From contig JAFKAC010000011.1 of assembly GCA_025766275.1 (NCBI GenBank), positions 62,001 to 126,000 of the forward strand: DNA of 64,000 nt, written 5' to 3'. Made by a program: the position numbers and the translations under genes. Below the pieces are notes generated by a model. The model made no database searches and was not told the origin of the DNA. It saw only the letters and a program-made list of their open reading frames with translations. Within the stretch, counting starts at the first letter, position 1. Each line of letters begins with the position of its first letter. This stretch comes from Lactarius indigo (Eukaryota; Basidiomycota; Agaricomycetes; Russulales; Russulaceae). Of this stretch, positions 1 to 11,291 are shown in pieces.

Positions 1-1908
1 GCCTTGTACCAATGGCACCCCGTTGCCTTTCTATCGAAATCTCTCCTTCCCGCTGAACGACACTACGAGATTTGCGATAAGGAACTCTTGGCTATTATTC
101 ATGCCCTTCATGCCTTCCGACACTACTTCGAGGGACGTAGTGATTCCACCGAAATCTGGTCCGACCACAACAACCTGGCCTACTTCATGACGAAGCAGAA
201 ACTTTCCCGTCGACAAGCGCGGTGGGCGCTTTTCCTCTCTCGTTTCCAGTTCATCATCATCCACAAGCCTGGTGTTCAGAACAAGTCTGATGCACTGTCC
301 CGGCGTCCAGACCATAAAAAGGGGATAGCGGATGAAGATGAAAAACGAGTGCTCCTGGACACAAAATTTTTCTCGGTTAATGCAGTACAAAGAACTGCAG
401 TTAACATTCACGGTGATAACACTCTTCGACAACGCATCCGAGACACACACACCTACGACAATGAAGTCAGCACAGCCCTAGAAACCCTCTTGAAGAATGG
501 CCCCCGTTCCTTAACCAAGGGGCTAGAAGAGTGGAACTTAGAAGATGGAGTCATCTTATTCCGAGGACAAATCTATGTACCCAAAGACGACAACTTACGA
601 AGAGACATCGTAACTCAGTATCACGACCACATCGCCACAGGACATCCAGGGCGATGGAAGACTTACGAACTCCTGTCCCGAGACTTTTGGTGGCCAGGGA
701 TGTCGACGTTTGTCAAAGAATACGTCGATGGATGTGCCACCTGCCAATCCACGAAAATCAAACCACGAACCCAAGTACCTCTGCAACCCAATGCTATTCC
801 CGAAGAAATCTGGGGAACCATTACAATGGACTTCATCACCGACCTCCCCTCCTCCCACAACTACGACTCATTGTTCGTAGTTGTTGACCGACTCAGTAAA
901 GCAGTAGTCATTTCCCCATGTAACAAGACCATCACAGCAGATGAAACTGCTCGACTTTACCTGGAAAACGTCTGGAGACGTACCGGCTTACCCCGACAAG
1001 TTATTTCCAACAGAGGCCCTCAGTTTGCATCAAAAGTAATGCAAGAAATCTGGAATAAATTAGGAGTCAAATCTACCCTGTCCACGGCTTTCCATCCGCA
1101 AACGGATGGAGAAACCGAACACGTAAATCAAGAACTCGAACAGTACCTCCGTGTCTTCTGTAACTTCCAACAAGACAACTGGGTAGACCTAATCCCGTTC
1201 ATGGAATTCGCGCACAACACACGTCAGCACAGTGCAACTCACAAGTCACCCTTTGAAGTGTGGTATGGGTACAATCCAGAGTTCATTCCCCCCATCCACT
1301 TCAATAGTAAGATACCCGCAGCCGAAGAAAGACTAAATGCGTTGAACTGAATCCACTCCGAAGTCACTGCAGCCCTCAAGGTCGCTGCAGAAGTAATGAG
1401 AAATTCCAAGTCAATCACAATCCCTCACAAGTTCAATGAAGGCGACCTAGTCTGGCTGGAAGGGACTAATATCCATACTACCCACCCCAAAGCTAAACTC
1501 ACCCCACAACACCATGGTCCTTTCAAAGTCCTATCTTCCTGGGGAGTTAACTGCAAACTCCAACTCCCAAAGGCATGGCGAATCCACCCAGTCTTCCATA
1601 ATTCCTTGATCTCCCCGTACAAAGAGAACACCACGCATGGCCCTAACTTCACCCGACCGCCCCCTGAAATTGTCCAAGGGGAAGACGAACACTATGAAGT
1701 GGAAAGCGTCCTGCAGTCAAAAGTATCGCCCAACAAGAAAGGCATACTGTATTTGATCAAATGGAAGGGGTATCCCGACTCCGAGAATTCCTGGCTCCCG
1801 GCCTCTCAAATGTCCCACACCCAAGATCTTGTCCAGCGCTTCCACAAGGACAACCCCTCCGCCCCTCGACCAAAGACCATTAGTGCTCGTGGAATAGCAC
1901 GACGCTAA
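1..1908 (+). pseudogene. pol: TyA pol: RNase H, integrase, chromodomain (one premature stop)
   Basis: One reading frame from the window edge to 1908 with a single in-frame TGA at 1348-1350. RNase H covers about residues 1-100 (ending SDALSRRPD). The integrase zinc-binding HHCC module follows (HIATGHPGR, then CATCQ). The integrase core has its first Asp in TMDFITDLP and its Glu in the QTDGETEHVNQE segment, but the second catalytic Asp is Asn (VISNRGPQF), so the enzyme should be dead. The C-terminus is a chromodomain (YEVESVL, then [14 protein letters not shown]). TAA stop at 1906-1908, followed by the polypurine tract and LTR. Start lies off the window. Confidence 0.92.
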
Positions 1909-1919
1909 AAAGGGGATAC

Positions 1920-2605
1920 TGTCACGAACCTATAACCTGGTCGTGACTCAAGGGCGCTTAGGACCGGTCCGCGACGGCCCGGTCTTATGTAATCACCTTC
2001 CAAAAGGGGAATTCCGAATCGGAGTTTGAATTCTGTTCTCAAACGATCACATGATCTGTCACGTGATTAGTCACGTCCCTCAAGCCATGTGTTGGTACAT
2101 GTGTACTAATCAACAGTTGATTGTTGATCAATCAACGAAGATAATCAACCAAGTCACCACCCCCCGGGAATTCCCACATTGACTGCGGAATCACGCCATC
2201 CTGATGCAAGATTGCACCATCGACTGCGGCGCAGTTGTTCTATGTTTAAATCTCTTCTGATTGGATGCTATTGTTAGATGTCTCTAGAATGTTCCTTTGC
2301 GCAGTACTGCGCAGCACCCGTGGATGGGCCCTAAGCCTGCCCTAAACCTACGCACAGACCACCCCCTGTAGTATATAAGCTGGTGCAATTCTATGGACAG
2401 TCCCTCAGACTGTCCACTTGTGACATCCTCCCTCTTGCCTCACAGCTCCTTCGAGTGCCCCGCTCATCACGCGCCACTACTCCTCTACTGAGCCAAGAGC
2501 GTATCTTGTGTTCTTCTGTCGTCGAGCATCTCTTCTCCACACCCTCTCAGCCCCCAGTCTCTGCCTGCGTCGTGACCCCCTGTCGAGTGACAGTGAGTCA
2601 TCACA
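1920..2605 (+). repeat. TyA 3' LTR
   Basis: Begins TGTCACGAAC right after the purine tract AAAAAGGGGATAC that follows the pol stop. A TATA box (GTATATAAGC) lies at 2371-2380, and about 25 bases downstream is an inverted repeat GGACAGT...ACTGTCC (2395-2415) that would form a hairpin near the predicted transcript start. The right edge is set where TyB coding sequence resumes (CTCTCCGAGTAC, 2606); the alternative end is 2592, where GTGACA is the exact inverse of TGTCAC. A degraded copy of this LTR family lies at 46928-47112. Confidence 0.8.
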
Positions 2606-4207
2606 CTCTCCGAGTACAACTTCATACTCAAACACATTCCCAGAGCCAAGAATACCCAAGCAGACTCCTTATCAAGACGCCCAGATTACGATGATGGAAC
2701 AACAGATAACAACCACATTACGGTACTACCAGAAGAGGTATTCCTAAGAGTCACCCAAACGTCCATGCACGACATGGACATATGGACTCAGATTACCCAA
2801 AACATGGAGGAATCCACGGTACTCCCATGGGTCAAACCCCACAACCTGAAAAAACACGACGGCTTATGGTGGAAAGGTGATGCCCTCGTTGTTGTGGGAA
2901 ACAACGACCTTAAGCGGGGGGTAATCACCTTTTTCCACGATACCCCAAGTGCAGGACACCCAGGAATCGCAAACACCCTAGAACTAGTGCGATGCGACTT
3001 CTGGTGGCCAAACATGCGAAAGGACGTGGAAGCATACGTCAAAGGGTGTGCCATATGCCAAAGTAACAAAATCAACTCTCACCGACAAAAGCCACACCTA
3101 CTCCCCATCACCACAGATCCATCAGCCGAACCCTTCGAGGTAGTAGCAATGGACTTCATAGTCAAACTCCTGGAGTCGAATGGATTTGACTCTATCCTCA
3201 CTATTACCGATCACGATTGCTCGAAGGCAGCAATATTCATCCCCTGTAACGAAACCATAACATCGGAAGGAGTGGCCAAACTCTATCTCCAACACGTATA
3301 CCCCCATTATGGCCTACCCCGAAGAATCATATCCAATCGAGACCCCAGATTCGCATCCACTTTCATGAGGCAACTGTGCAAAACCCTGGGAATACAGCAA
3401 AACGTCTCATCTGTGTATCATCCTCAAACAGATGGACAATCAGAACGCACTAATCAATGGCTGGAGCAGTACCTACGACATTGGTGCAACGTGCAGCAAG
3501 ACAACTGGGCAGAACTATTACCCATGGCACAATTTGCACACAACTCCTGGATGAACACTACGACCAAACATTCCCCATTCTTGCTCATTATGGGATGGGA
3601 ACCACGGACGACGTGGACACCCAAACCGTCAAGTAGTCCAGCAGTGGATCAGCGGCTGGAAGACCTACTAGTACTCCAACAACATGCCCAGGACAGTATC
3701 AACCATGCACAACGCCTCATGGCGCAACAAGGAAAAATGGGGTTCACACCTTATCAGCAAGGGGATCAAGTATGGCTAGAAGGGACAAACCTCCATACCT
3801 TCTACCCCACAAGTAAACTCGCTCCAAAAAGATACGGACCCTTTAAAATTTCTAGGGTTCTATCAGACATTTCCTACGAACTAGAACTTCTGGCATCGTG
3901 GAAGATCCACCCTGTATTCCATGCAAACCTTCTCACGCCATACAAGGAAACGGAGATGCATGGCACGAACTATACCTGACCCCCGCCTGACCTTGTTGAA
4001 GGAGAAGAAGAGTATGAGGTGGAACGAATCGAAGACGCCCAGGAACGAGGAAGAGGGCACAAACTCCACTACCTAGTTAAGTGGAAAGGATTCCCACCAA
4101 GTGACAACACATGGGAACCCGCAACCAACATGACCCATGCCACAGACGTCATCAAGGACTATTACAGATGATACCCATCCACCAAAAGGGCTGGACGAAC
4201 GATATAA
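2606..4207 (+). pseudogene. pol: TyB pol fragment: RNase H tail, integrase, chromodomain
   Basis: The frame runs from the TyA junction (LSEYNF...) to TAA at 4205-4207. It holds the HHCC module (DTPSAGHPG to CAICQ), the integrase core (first Asp in VAMDFIVKL; HPQTDGQSERTNQW with its Glu) and a chromodomain (YEVERIED, LVKWKGFPPSDNTW). The second catalytic Asp is again Asn (IISNRDPRF). Two premature stops, 3979 region (after HGTNYT) and 4169 region, are TGA at positions where TyC or the frame context calls for arginine. No frameshift was found in this stretch. Confidence 0.88.
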
Positions 4208-4245
4208 AGCAAAGAACGATCGTTCCAATGATCCCCAGCCCCACA

Positions 4246-5709
4246 ATGACCGATACACCAATCTCCGACACCACCCTTGTCCATATCCTCAGCAACCCCC
4301 AACTCGAAGCCACCCTCGAACGAGGGATCGTCACCATCGACCTTTCAGACATCCCCCGACTATCCCCGCCATCATCCCCCCAGTCCACCATGACCATCGA
4401 CCCCGTCCCCATCATACCCCAAACTCCAGAACGAGAACCTGGAGAACTCACCCCATCAACGCCAGAGGAAGGACAATACTCTCCTACACCTCCTCCCAGA
4501 CAACCACCCACTCCCCCTCCCGAACTGCCGGTACCTTCGTCGCCGTCCTCCCCACCTTCTACCCCGCCACCACCACTCGAACCTTTTACCCCAGTCCATG
4601 TCCACACCCCTATCAACTATGACTGCCCCGACTCTCCCCCCGAGGATGCTGACGACCCTGGCGCCCCTTTCTTTCCAAACATACAAGGCACCCCGAAGTT
4701 CTACCCGTTACAGATCCCGCTACCGGACGGTGGATCTAACACTGCGAAGTACATTTACTATCGCAAGGGATTCACTGAGGTAGTAGGAACGATGGGTGCT
4801 AGGCAACCACACTACGGAGAGGCAGTCTACCTCTCGTCACTCAGGCCTAATGTCTCAGCACCCCCCTTCACAGCCGAGCAGCTTCAGTTCTTCGACCCCC
4901 GCGACATCCATGCTTGCGCCTTAGACGAAACTCTTATCGAGCTCAACTCTCCACGACTTACAGCTGAAGTCACCAGACTGTGCACTGGGCTTCTCGCACT
5001 CAAGGAAATTGACGAGAAGTGCGAGAAACTGGAAGAGGACGTGCACAAATTGCGATCGGAGCGACTCACGGTGGACCTCATGTTAGCTAGTACTAAAAGA
5101 TGGCTCCAGTACACAGGGGCTCTCGCCACCATTGGCAACGAATATGCACAAATGATGGCGCTCCCAGCCCCACTCCGACACTCTCGCTATGCCATCCCCT
5201 TTTCCCCGTGAAGGGGGGGACCACTAGAATTCCCCCGCCTCGCCGACAAACCCCACCGACAACGCTGCTACCACTGCAACAGCCCCCACCACCTCATGCG
5301 CGACTGCCCTACCAGACCGTGACCAGCATGCCGACACTGCCAAAGTCAGGAACACCAATCTTACCGGTGTATCTTTCGCCGTGCAGGAATGGTCACCGAA
5401 GTCATCACCACCTCCCAAGCAGACGAACGCATTCGGAAAGCAGTGTCCACTGAGGCGGCCACTTCCTTCACTGTCCCAGAACCACCAACAATCGCAGCCG
5501 AAACTCAAGGAAGGTGGTGTGGACGGTGCTTCCACACCAATGCTGATCACGACGAGATCCAGTGTCCCCAGTATGAGATGTGCCATAAGTGTGGATGCTG
5601 AGGACCCCTCTTTTTCCTCAAAACCCACTACTGTCGACTTGATGTTTCCCTGTGGCCAGAGAACGACCTCGATGCCGACATTTATGACCTTGTTGACCCA
5701 GAGAGCTGA
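4246..5709 (+). pseudogene. TyB ORF3: accessory protein with coiled coil and zinc knuckles
   Basis: Starts at ATG 4246, 39 bases after the pol stop and in a different frame from pol, and stays in one frame to TGA 5707-5709 (487 codons) with three internal TGA codons (5209 region, about 5322, about 5600). Layout: short N-terminus; Pro/Ser/Thr-rich linker (about 40-130); a globular block beginning FYPLQIPLPDG and including FTEVVG and AVYLSSL; a predicted coiled coil (EVTRLCTGLLALKEIDEKCE onward); then Cys/His modules: CYHCNSPHHLMRDC and CRHCQSQEHQSYRC (both exact CX2CX4HX4C) and CGRC...H...C, CHKC. TyC carries the same protein, so it is a real element gene. Not env-like: no membrane segment seen. 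Function unknown; RNA binding is the obvious guess for the knuckles. Confidence 0.85.
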
Positions 5710-5743
5710 AGTCGAGGCGTCTTCAGACCAAGACGGGGGGTAA

Positions 5744-6319
5744 TGTTACGATTTTCCTCGGACTCGCTCTTTTGCATACTACTGTTCCCTTCCCTATACT
5801 ATATGAGCCCTGTACGATTACGCGGACTTTACATTTCCCTGGTTTCTATCATGCGCCCTACTTATCGATGTTCTCTTCCGATAAAGTTCGACATGTGCTG
5901 GTTTCCATCATGTTCTCACTCATGCGCGACCCCGCGTGATTTACCATTGTTCCCAGTACGATTCCCCCTTTGTTCCCCTTATGTCTTCTCACTTGTTCCA
6001 AGACTGGCGATGGTGCCATCTGTTTGTACTCGCCATACAGGTCACTATCTATTTAAACCTAGTCCTATCTAGCTTGTACAGTAGACTAGACTTCTTGTGT
6101 AATACTACACTCGAACGCCTTCGAAGCCCTTCACTGTCTTGCGAGTCCCCTTTGCCTTTGCTAGACCTTCGAGTCTTAGCACTCCTCTACGATCCAAGTG
6201 ACTAATGTCCTTGTGATCCTTGTGCATCATCCTGCTGAAACCAAGCCTTGGAGCTTGTGTTACCACAACTCAACTGACTTAGTACAGGTTGTACACAACA
6301 CCCCTGTAGTGGCGTTACA
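5744..6319 (+). repeat. TyB 3' LTR (576 bases)
   Basis: Begins TGTTACGATT after the purine tract GGGGGGTAA and ends GGCGTTACA where TyD gag resumes. Contains TATTTAAA near 6052 and, about 30 bases on, AGACTAGACTT, the sequence that in TyC pairs with the primer site. Same family as the TyC LTRs and the solo LTR at 50632-51219. Confidence 0.88.
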
Positions 6320-7115
6320 CAGGGAATCCTCCGAATCCTTGGGGTGGTGGTCCTCCTCCTGGTAAGTCACCAGGGGGTCCGCCTCCTCTGCTAGGTGGAT
6401 TGGGTACGTCTGGTCGAATGGCGTGATGGATGGCCACATCATCATCTGTCATTCTGTGACCAGTATGGGGGTTGATAGGTGCCAGTATAGTACATGCTTC
6501 TTGTGCAATGCGGTTTTGTTCTTCTTGGGCCATCTGATCGATTGCATTGGCGGTCAGTTGTACCTCTTCTTGCGTAATGGTGGCAGTGGCCATTGCAACT
6601 GCTGGGCTGTGAATGTGGATTACTTCTGGTTCGGTTTGATGAATAGTAAGTGACTCAGTTTGTCATATGATGTGTTCGCCAATAGCTCCTAGACTGGCAT
6701 CTTCTGTGGGTGTAACTCCTCTACTGGGCGATTGTTGGCTTTCGGAGGCTTCCTCCCCACTGATTCCTTCGTCGGTATGTTCTTGTGCTTGTCCATCAAT
6801 AGGACTGTAGTCTGTGTGACTGTTAAGTTCGCGTGCGTTGATGTTGCAGTTGTAGTTTCTTCTGGCTGGTCTTACAATATCCCAGCGATGGTCTATGGGA
6901 TTCCAAGTAACCTTGGTCCAACAAAGGTGATCGAAATTGAACTCAACGGGTTGGAAATGGTTGGGACCATTTAACTCTACAAAGTATCTGGTATCTTCTC
7001 CTTGTTCTCTCCACTGAGCCGCTCCTAGGAATCTTGTTGGTGTGTTGCAGTCTCCTCGTCGTTCAAGATGATAAGGACGAAAGGACGTCCACTGTTCTCT
7101 GGTCAAATACGCCAC
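6320..7115 (-). pseudogene. gag: TyD gag N-terminal part
   Basis: Reads from GTG at 7115 (21 bases past the LTR) downwards. The block FLGAAQWR...YFVELNGPNHF...VEFNFDHLCW...WDIVRPARRNYN matches TyF and TyE gag. A TGA at 6665-6663 stands where a CGA-type codon is expected (TyF has CAA there). The second part begins with a possible internal ATG at 6593 (MATATITQEEVQL) and runs into a Gly/Pro-rich stretch (GGGPPGDLPGGGPPPQG) where TyB cuts it. No zinc knuckle is left in this fragment. Confidence 0.82.
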
Positions 7116-7136
7116 TTTGAAGGATCTTGGTCTTAA

Positions 7137-7644
7137 TGTTACACTCCACCGGCATTAGTCTGACTTGGACCCTGAATAGGTGTAGTCAACTTAACGAATA
7201 TAAGGCAAATGGGGATCGTGTGTCAACCCAACACAGGCTGAACAGGGGCACTACTGGCACATGCTGCAGCAAAGGTAAAGAAGGTCTGTCCCTTGGTGGA
7301 CAGAAGTGGAGGTACTCTTAGTCAAAGACTAAGGCAAACAGAAAACAAGTCAAGAAGGTGGATTGAAGAAGACCAAGATGGGGACTCTTGGTCTTCTAGG
7401 GCAACTATTTATACAGATACATGTGGGCTTTAAAGCGCTGCTGGAATAGTAGAGAACCAATAGCGTAACTAGCTTGAACCCTAGTACAGCTATCCTAGGA
7501 ATGAGTCATACATGAGTCACAATCACATGCGAACTACTATGCTGACTGATACAATGTAAAGTCCGTGACTCATACTACTATTGGGCCATAGTCATAACTG
7601 GCCATGAGTCATCCACGATGCATAATAGAGTCCGTACCGTAACA
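7137..7644 (-). repeat. TyD 5' LTR (508 bases)
   Basis: On the plus strand it runs TGTTAC...GTAACA, a perfect 6-base terminal inverted repeat. It holds the inverted repeat GAAGACCAAGA/TCTTGGTCTTC shared by all LTRs of the TyD/TyF and TyE/TyJ families. Related copies: 37096-37601, 44401-44906 and the solo LTR 47982-48489. Confidence 0.88.
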
Positions 7645-7979
7645 TCAAGGTCGACACACAGACTTTGGGAAGCATTAATGAGCTCATTGAGCTGGGTAAC
7701 ACATGAGATCTCCAAAAGTCGGGAGTGGGGTGGAGGACATACCCTATCCAAGGAATGTTCAAGTTCCTGTGATTCTTCATCTGTGTCGGGAATATTGCAA
7801 ATGATGTCATCTCCATTGTCCGATCCATACATATCATCTTCATCAAAGGATTCCAGACCAGATGAAGCATCATCTTCTGGATCGGAAATCCCAGTATAGG
7901 TCCCAGTAAAGGTAAGATGGACATCCTTTATGGACATATCAATATCCTTCTCTTTTGATGCCTTCTGGATGTCAGACAT
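7645..7979 (-). pseudogene. gZ: N-terminal part of an acidic hypothetical gene, cut by TyD
   Basis: ATG at 7979-7977 opens a frame of about 110 codons rich in Asp, Glu and Ser (GISDPEDDASSGLESFDEDD; IPDTDEESQELEHSLD) that runs straight into the TyD LTR. Its continuation would lie beyond TyD, off the left edge. No family recognised. A real exon is likely because the composition is uneven and protein-like, but there is no homologue in the window to confirm it. Confidence 0.45.
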
Positions 7980-8920
7980 GCAAGGTTAGATATGGGGTGA
8001 GGTAGTACAGGAGTGGATGGACACAATACTATACATGCAGTACTTAAGCAAATCCACACTATAACCTACTGTCTGGGTAGATAATGATTAGAGATGTCAC
8101 AACACACCTCATACCCCTCCAAACAGGATGCTGCCTGTCATTCCAATCATACTACACATGCCAATCCATATTCCAAAACATGGCCTACTCACATGTTTCC
8201 TGCATGCAACAGATACAGAATATATTTCACTGGTTGAATAGTCCAAACCCTCCCACAGGGAGGTTCTGCATGTCCAGAATGTTTCAAGACCTTCCATAAT
8301 CTTGCTTGTGACATGCCCATGACCCACATATGCCCATTATCCACATATACATCCTTTGTATGGAGTGTGTATGGAGTGTGTTAGGAAGGTTATGGAAACC
8401 TCCTACAGTGCGCCTGTGACTCCCATGTATGTGCCAAATATGGGGCATGGGCAGACTGTTTCAGGACCATCCCATAATGTGCCTGGAAACCTTTCCGGAT
8501 CCTTCCTGTGATAGTATCCCATGATGCGTTCATGATCCACATATGCATAATCCATATGTGCCATGCTTGGAAAGCTTCAGAAATGTCCCAGACATCACCA
8601 TGTCACTTGCAACACCAATAAGCATTCAAACACTGGGATAACGCTGTTGTGAAAGTGCCCAGAAACATCCAGTCACACATCCATGACTCCTGGATACGTG
8701 CAGCAGGATCTGTGATGCACTCGTGATCCCCAATGCACATTCCATATTTTCCACGCTTGGAAAGCTTTGGAAATGTCCCAGATATAACCCGCAACTCGTA
8801 TAGGTGACATAGAGTGCATAGGAATGTGAGATTCGAAGCCCTGAAAATATATAACATACTGTACATGGGGTAATACGAGACAAAAGTAGATAGAACAAAT
8901 GTTATACTATATTCTGGCAT
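7980..8920. repeat. Non-coding stretch with imperfect direct repeats
   Basis: No gene is supported here. Two related blocks of about 80 bases lie near 8519-8597 and 8711-8790, sharing the core GCTTGGAAAGCTT and GAAATGTCCCAGA, and the 8280-8520 interval repeats CCACATATGC-like words. The open frames on the minus strand are short and carry no domain. Confidence 0.5.
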
Positions 8921-10776
8921 TTAGGTACATCCGCAAGATGATTGGCATGACCCGACCCTTGACTGTGCTCCACTAGAGGTCCCTGCACGACTTGAGCGAT
9001 TACGGAGACCCTGGCAAGATACTAGGAAGGCGGAAAATATGAATATGCATCTGGGAAATGTAGGTGCAAAATCCGACATACCTGGGGCCTGTGGGCGGTT
9101 GGGTGGGACTTTGGAAGGGCCAGCGACACCCACATTGCTGATCATCATACGACCAAGCCCCATGCTGGAAACTGTTGAGGGGGTGCCACTGGTTCCACTG
9201 GCAACAGAGGACATGCTGGGTGTGGAAGGTCCAGGCTCCGTGAAAAGTGGAACAGCAGGCATCCAGAGGTGTAGGGTTGACATATTAACATTGCCTGGTC
9301 CTTGGGTACACAAGGCACATAGGATGACATCCGTATTGTGCATGAAGTCGCGCATGGCCGCAATGTGGGCCTCTTGAGTGTTGCAGATGTCATCCAGCCT
9401 CTGCACAACTTCGTCTGTGGGTCCGTCAGCATAATACAATGATATCAAGACAAATGGGAACACACCGAGTGATTGTTTTTTCTTCCCTTTCCCGTCCTCT
9501 TTCCCCATCACCACCCACTGAGGGTGGGGGATACACTTGTGCCTCCTCTTTGTACACCACCTGCATGCTGTTCCCTTCCTCCCGGTGGGTTGTGGCTTGC
9601 ATTTGTGGTTTGCAGCCTTGCAAGGGCCACATGCACGCTGTAGCACACTGTGAGTATGGAAACAGGGATAGAGCCATGAGGGACTTATTGGATCTGGTGG
9701 CCCAGTTTCCAGTTCTGAGGCAGAATCGTCAACAACACTTAGACATCATTGATGAGATCGACAAGATCCCTGCAGATCCTCAGCCTCATCAGAACTCACA
9801 GTGGTCACATTAATGGGTGTTGTGTGCGTGGGAACAGCAGCACGTGGAGGGACACCAGACACAGGTTCCATGGGGACTGGGTGCACGGGAATGAGTTTTG
9901 TAGGCTCTGGCTCTGGAGAAGAAGGGACATCGCCTGCCCCAGTAGTTGTGTGCCAGCGGTGGGTAGTGTGATGAGCTGCTGTGGGGGACTGGACCGCAAC
10001 ACGCATTGTGGCCTTCTTCGGCTTGCACGGTGTTTCTCCCCCATTGTCCTCTTGCATCTCAACATCCTCATTGACCGTGGTAGCATCCTGACTGGATGTG
10101 GGAACTGCACCAGAGGGCTCTGCACTGCTGTCAGAACCCATATCAGGAGGGGGTGGTGTGGGACGCTTTCTGGATGCTTTGGACCCTGCCCTAGGTGGCA
10201 TTACATGGGGTGTGTCTGGAAAATGGGATTAGCTATTCTGGGAGTGAGAGGAAGATGTATAACATACCTGGAATATCATCCACATCCGAACATAGAGCCA
10301 GAAGCCACCACTGATCTGAGGGATTCAGAAGCCCAATGAGTGTGTTAAGTGTCTTCATATTAAGCTGGGTATTCCATGACGGGTTATTCACTGTGCTTTC
10401 ATTGCATAGCTTGGAAACATCTTTGAGCTTGAGTGCAGCGATATCTGGCACCCTGGAGCTGTCCACAGCACTATCCCATTCTTCAGCAACATATGTGATT
10501 ATTGGGTGCATATGTGGCTCAGTATTTCCATCTGAATACTTCCCGAATATCTCATTTACATCGTCCTATGTAGTAATTGGTGTACAGTTCAATATATTAA
10601 TGGATACTAGCACTTACCAATTCCAAAGCAATGCATGTCCTGTACCAATCGTCGTCCACAGAATCAATATTCTTCTCCCTATACCTGTGCGCAAGGTTGA
10701 AGTGGATTGCAGTTCCCATCAGTGCTTTTTCATCTGCAGTAAGTTTGTCCACATATATCCTGTGCTGTGGGGGCAT
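8921..10776 (-). CDS. gW: multi-exon hypothetical protein with Cys-rich cluster
   Basis: Exons I can place: 10776-10618 (ATG 10776, MPPQHRIYVDKL), intron 10617-10566 (GTAAGT...ATAG), 10565-10268, intron 10267-10216 (GTATGT...CCAG), exon from 10215, a junction between about 9800 and 9660 that I could not resolve, exon ending 9082, intron 9081-9022 (GTATGT...CTAG), last exon 9021-8921 with TAA. The first exons are helical; the middle is Pro/Ser/Thr-rich (RKRPTPPPPD); then comes CGPCKAANHKC...CRWCTKRRHKC, a six-Cys arrangement with basic residues that resembles a fungal binuclear zinc cluster but with different spacing. Cellular, role unknown. Exact gene structure is uncertain; a frameshift in the unresolved junction is possible. 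Confidence 0.55.
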
Positions 10777-11291
10777 AGTGGAAGTGAGGGAATGTGTGGA
10801 AACAGACTACAAGGAGGGGGGGATGGATGTGCAGTATTTTCCGTTGCTCATGGGAAGTCTCCCATGCCCGAAGACCAGTTTCTGAATGGAGCTAGATGGG
10901 ACCCAATGGGACCCAATGGAACCCAATGGAACCCAATGGAATCCGACAGTTTCAGACAACTTATCCAAATTTCGGACATTACTGATCACATGGCCTTGCC
11001 TCATGTGTCAACTATTGATGTCTTGCATCATTCAGAAGCCTATCAGCAATCTGAGGCCTGGAGTGCAGAGTCGAGGCCCTTGTAAACTAGTGTCATATTG
11101 TATAGGTCCACTAGAAATGTATCAGAAGACATTTTTGATGACATAGTTGACGCGCATTTCGAAACCCACCACTGTAGAATCACCTACAGCCCATAGATCA
11201 GTAGAGAATGTTGCATACAGGTCCGACCCTAGTTGGTAAATTATTTATACTGAAACAGGGGCTTCCAGGTCAATGGGCATACGTTGGAAAG
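10777..11291. promoter_or_regulatory. Shared intergenic region between divergent genes gW and gU
   Basis: About 515 bases separate the two predicted start codons, which point away from each other, so both promoters must lie here. The only distinct feature is a decamer repeat at 10895-10943. No clear TATA box was identified. Confidence 0.35.
10895..10943. repeat. Decamer tandem repeat (ACCCAATGGR)n
   Basis: Nearly five copies of a ten-base unit: GATGGG ACCCAATGGG, then three copies of ACCCAATGGA, then A-ATCC. It lies between the starts of gW and gU. The unit contains CCAAT, on both sides a plausible but unproven regulatory word. Confidence 0.8.

Larger units (their letters stand above)
1..2605 (+). 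mobile_element. TyA: 3' half of a Ty3/Gypsy chromovirus
   Basis: The window opens inside the RNase H domain of this element; gag, protease and reverse transcriptase lie off the left edge. What remains is RNase H, integrase, chromodomain and the 3' LTR. The element ends inside another Ty3 element: directly after the LTR, from about 2606, the sequence encodes the RNase H tail of TyB in the same register as TyC. TyA therefore jumped into TyB. The left copy of the target duplication is outside the window, so the insertion cannot be proven by duplication here. Confidence 0.9.
2606..6319 (+). mobile_element. TyB: 3' half of a Ty3/Gypsy chromovirus, same family as TyC
   Basis: Contains the RNase H tail, integrase, chromodomain, ORF3 and 3' LTR. 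It aligns collinearly with TyC over its whole length. Its 5' part is off-window to the left, separated by the TyA insertion. At its right end, 6320 onward continues TyD gag (minus strand), which TyB interrupts; the same gag stretch is uninterrupted in TyF near 43570. Confidence 0.9.
6320..7644 (-). mobile_element. TyD: 5' end of a minus-strand Ty3 element
   Basis: Consists of the 5' LTR (7137-7644) and the first 260 codons of gag, cut by the TyB insertion at 6319/6320. It is the same family as TyF, with near-identical LTR length and alignable gag. The rest lies off-window to the left. Its right flank starts TCAAG (7645-7649), the expected target duplication, but the partner copy is not visible. 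Confidence 0.85.

Noticed and set aside
4246..5709. ORF3 as an envelope gene
   Set aside because: No signal peptide or membrane segment is visible, and the zinc knuckles argue for an internal nucleic-acid-binding protein.
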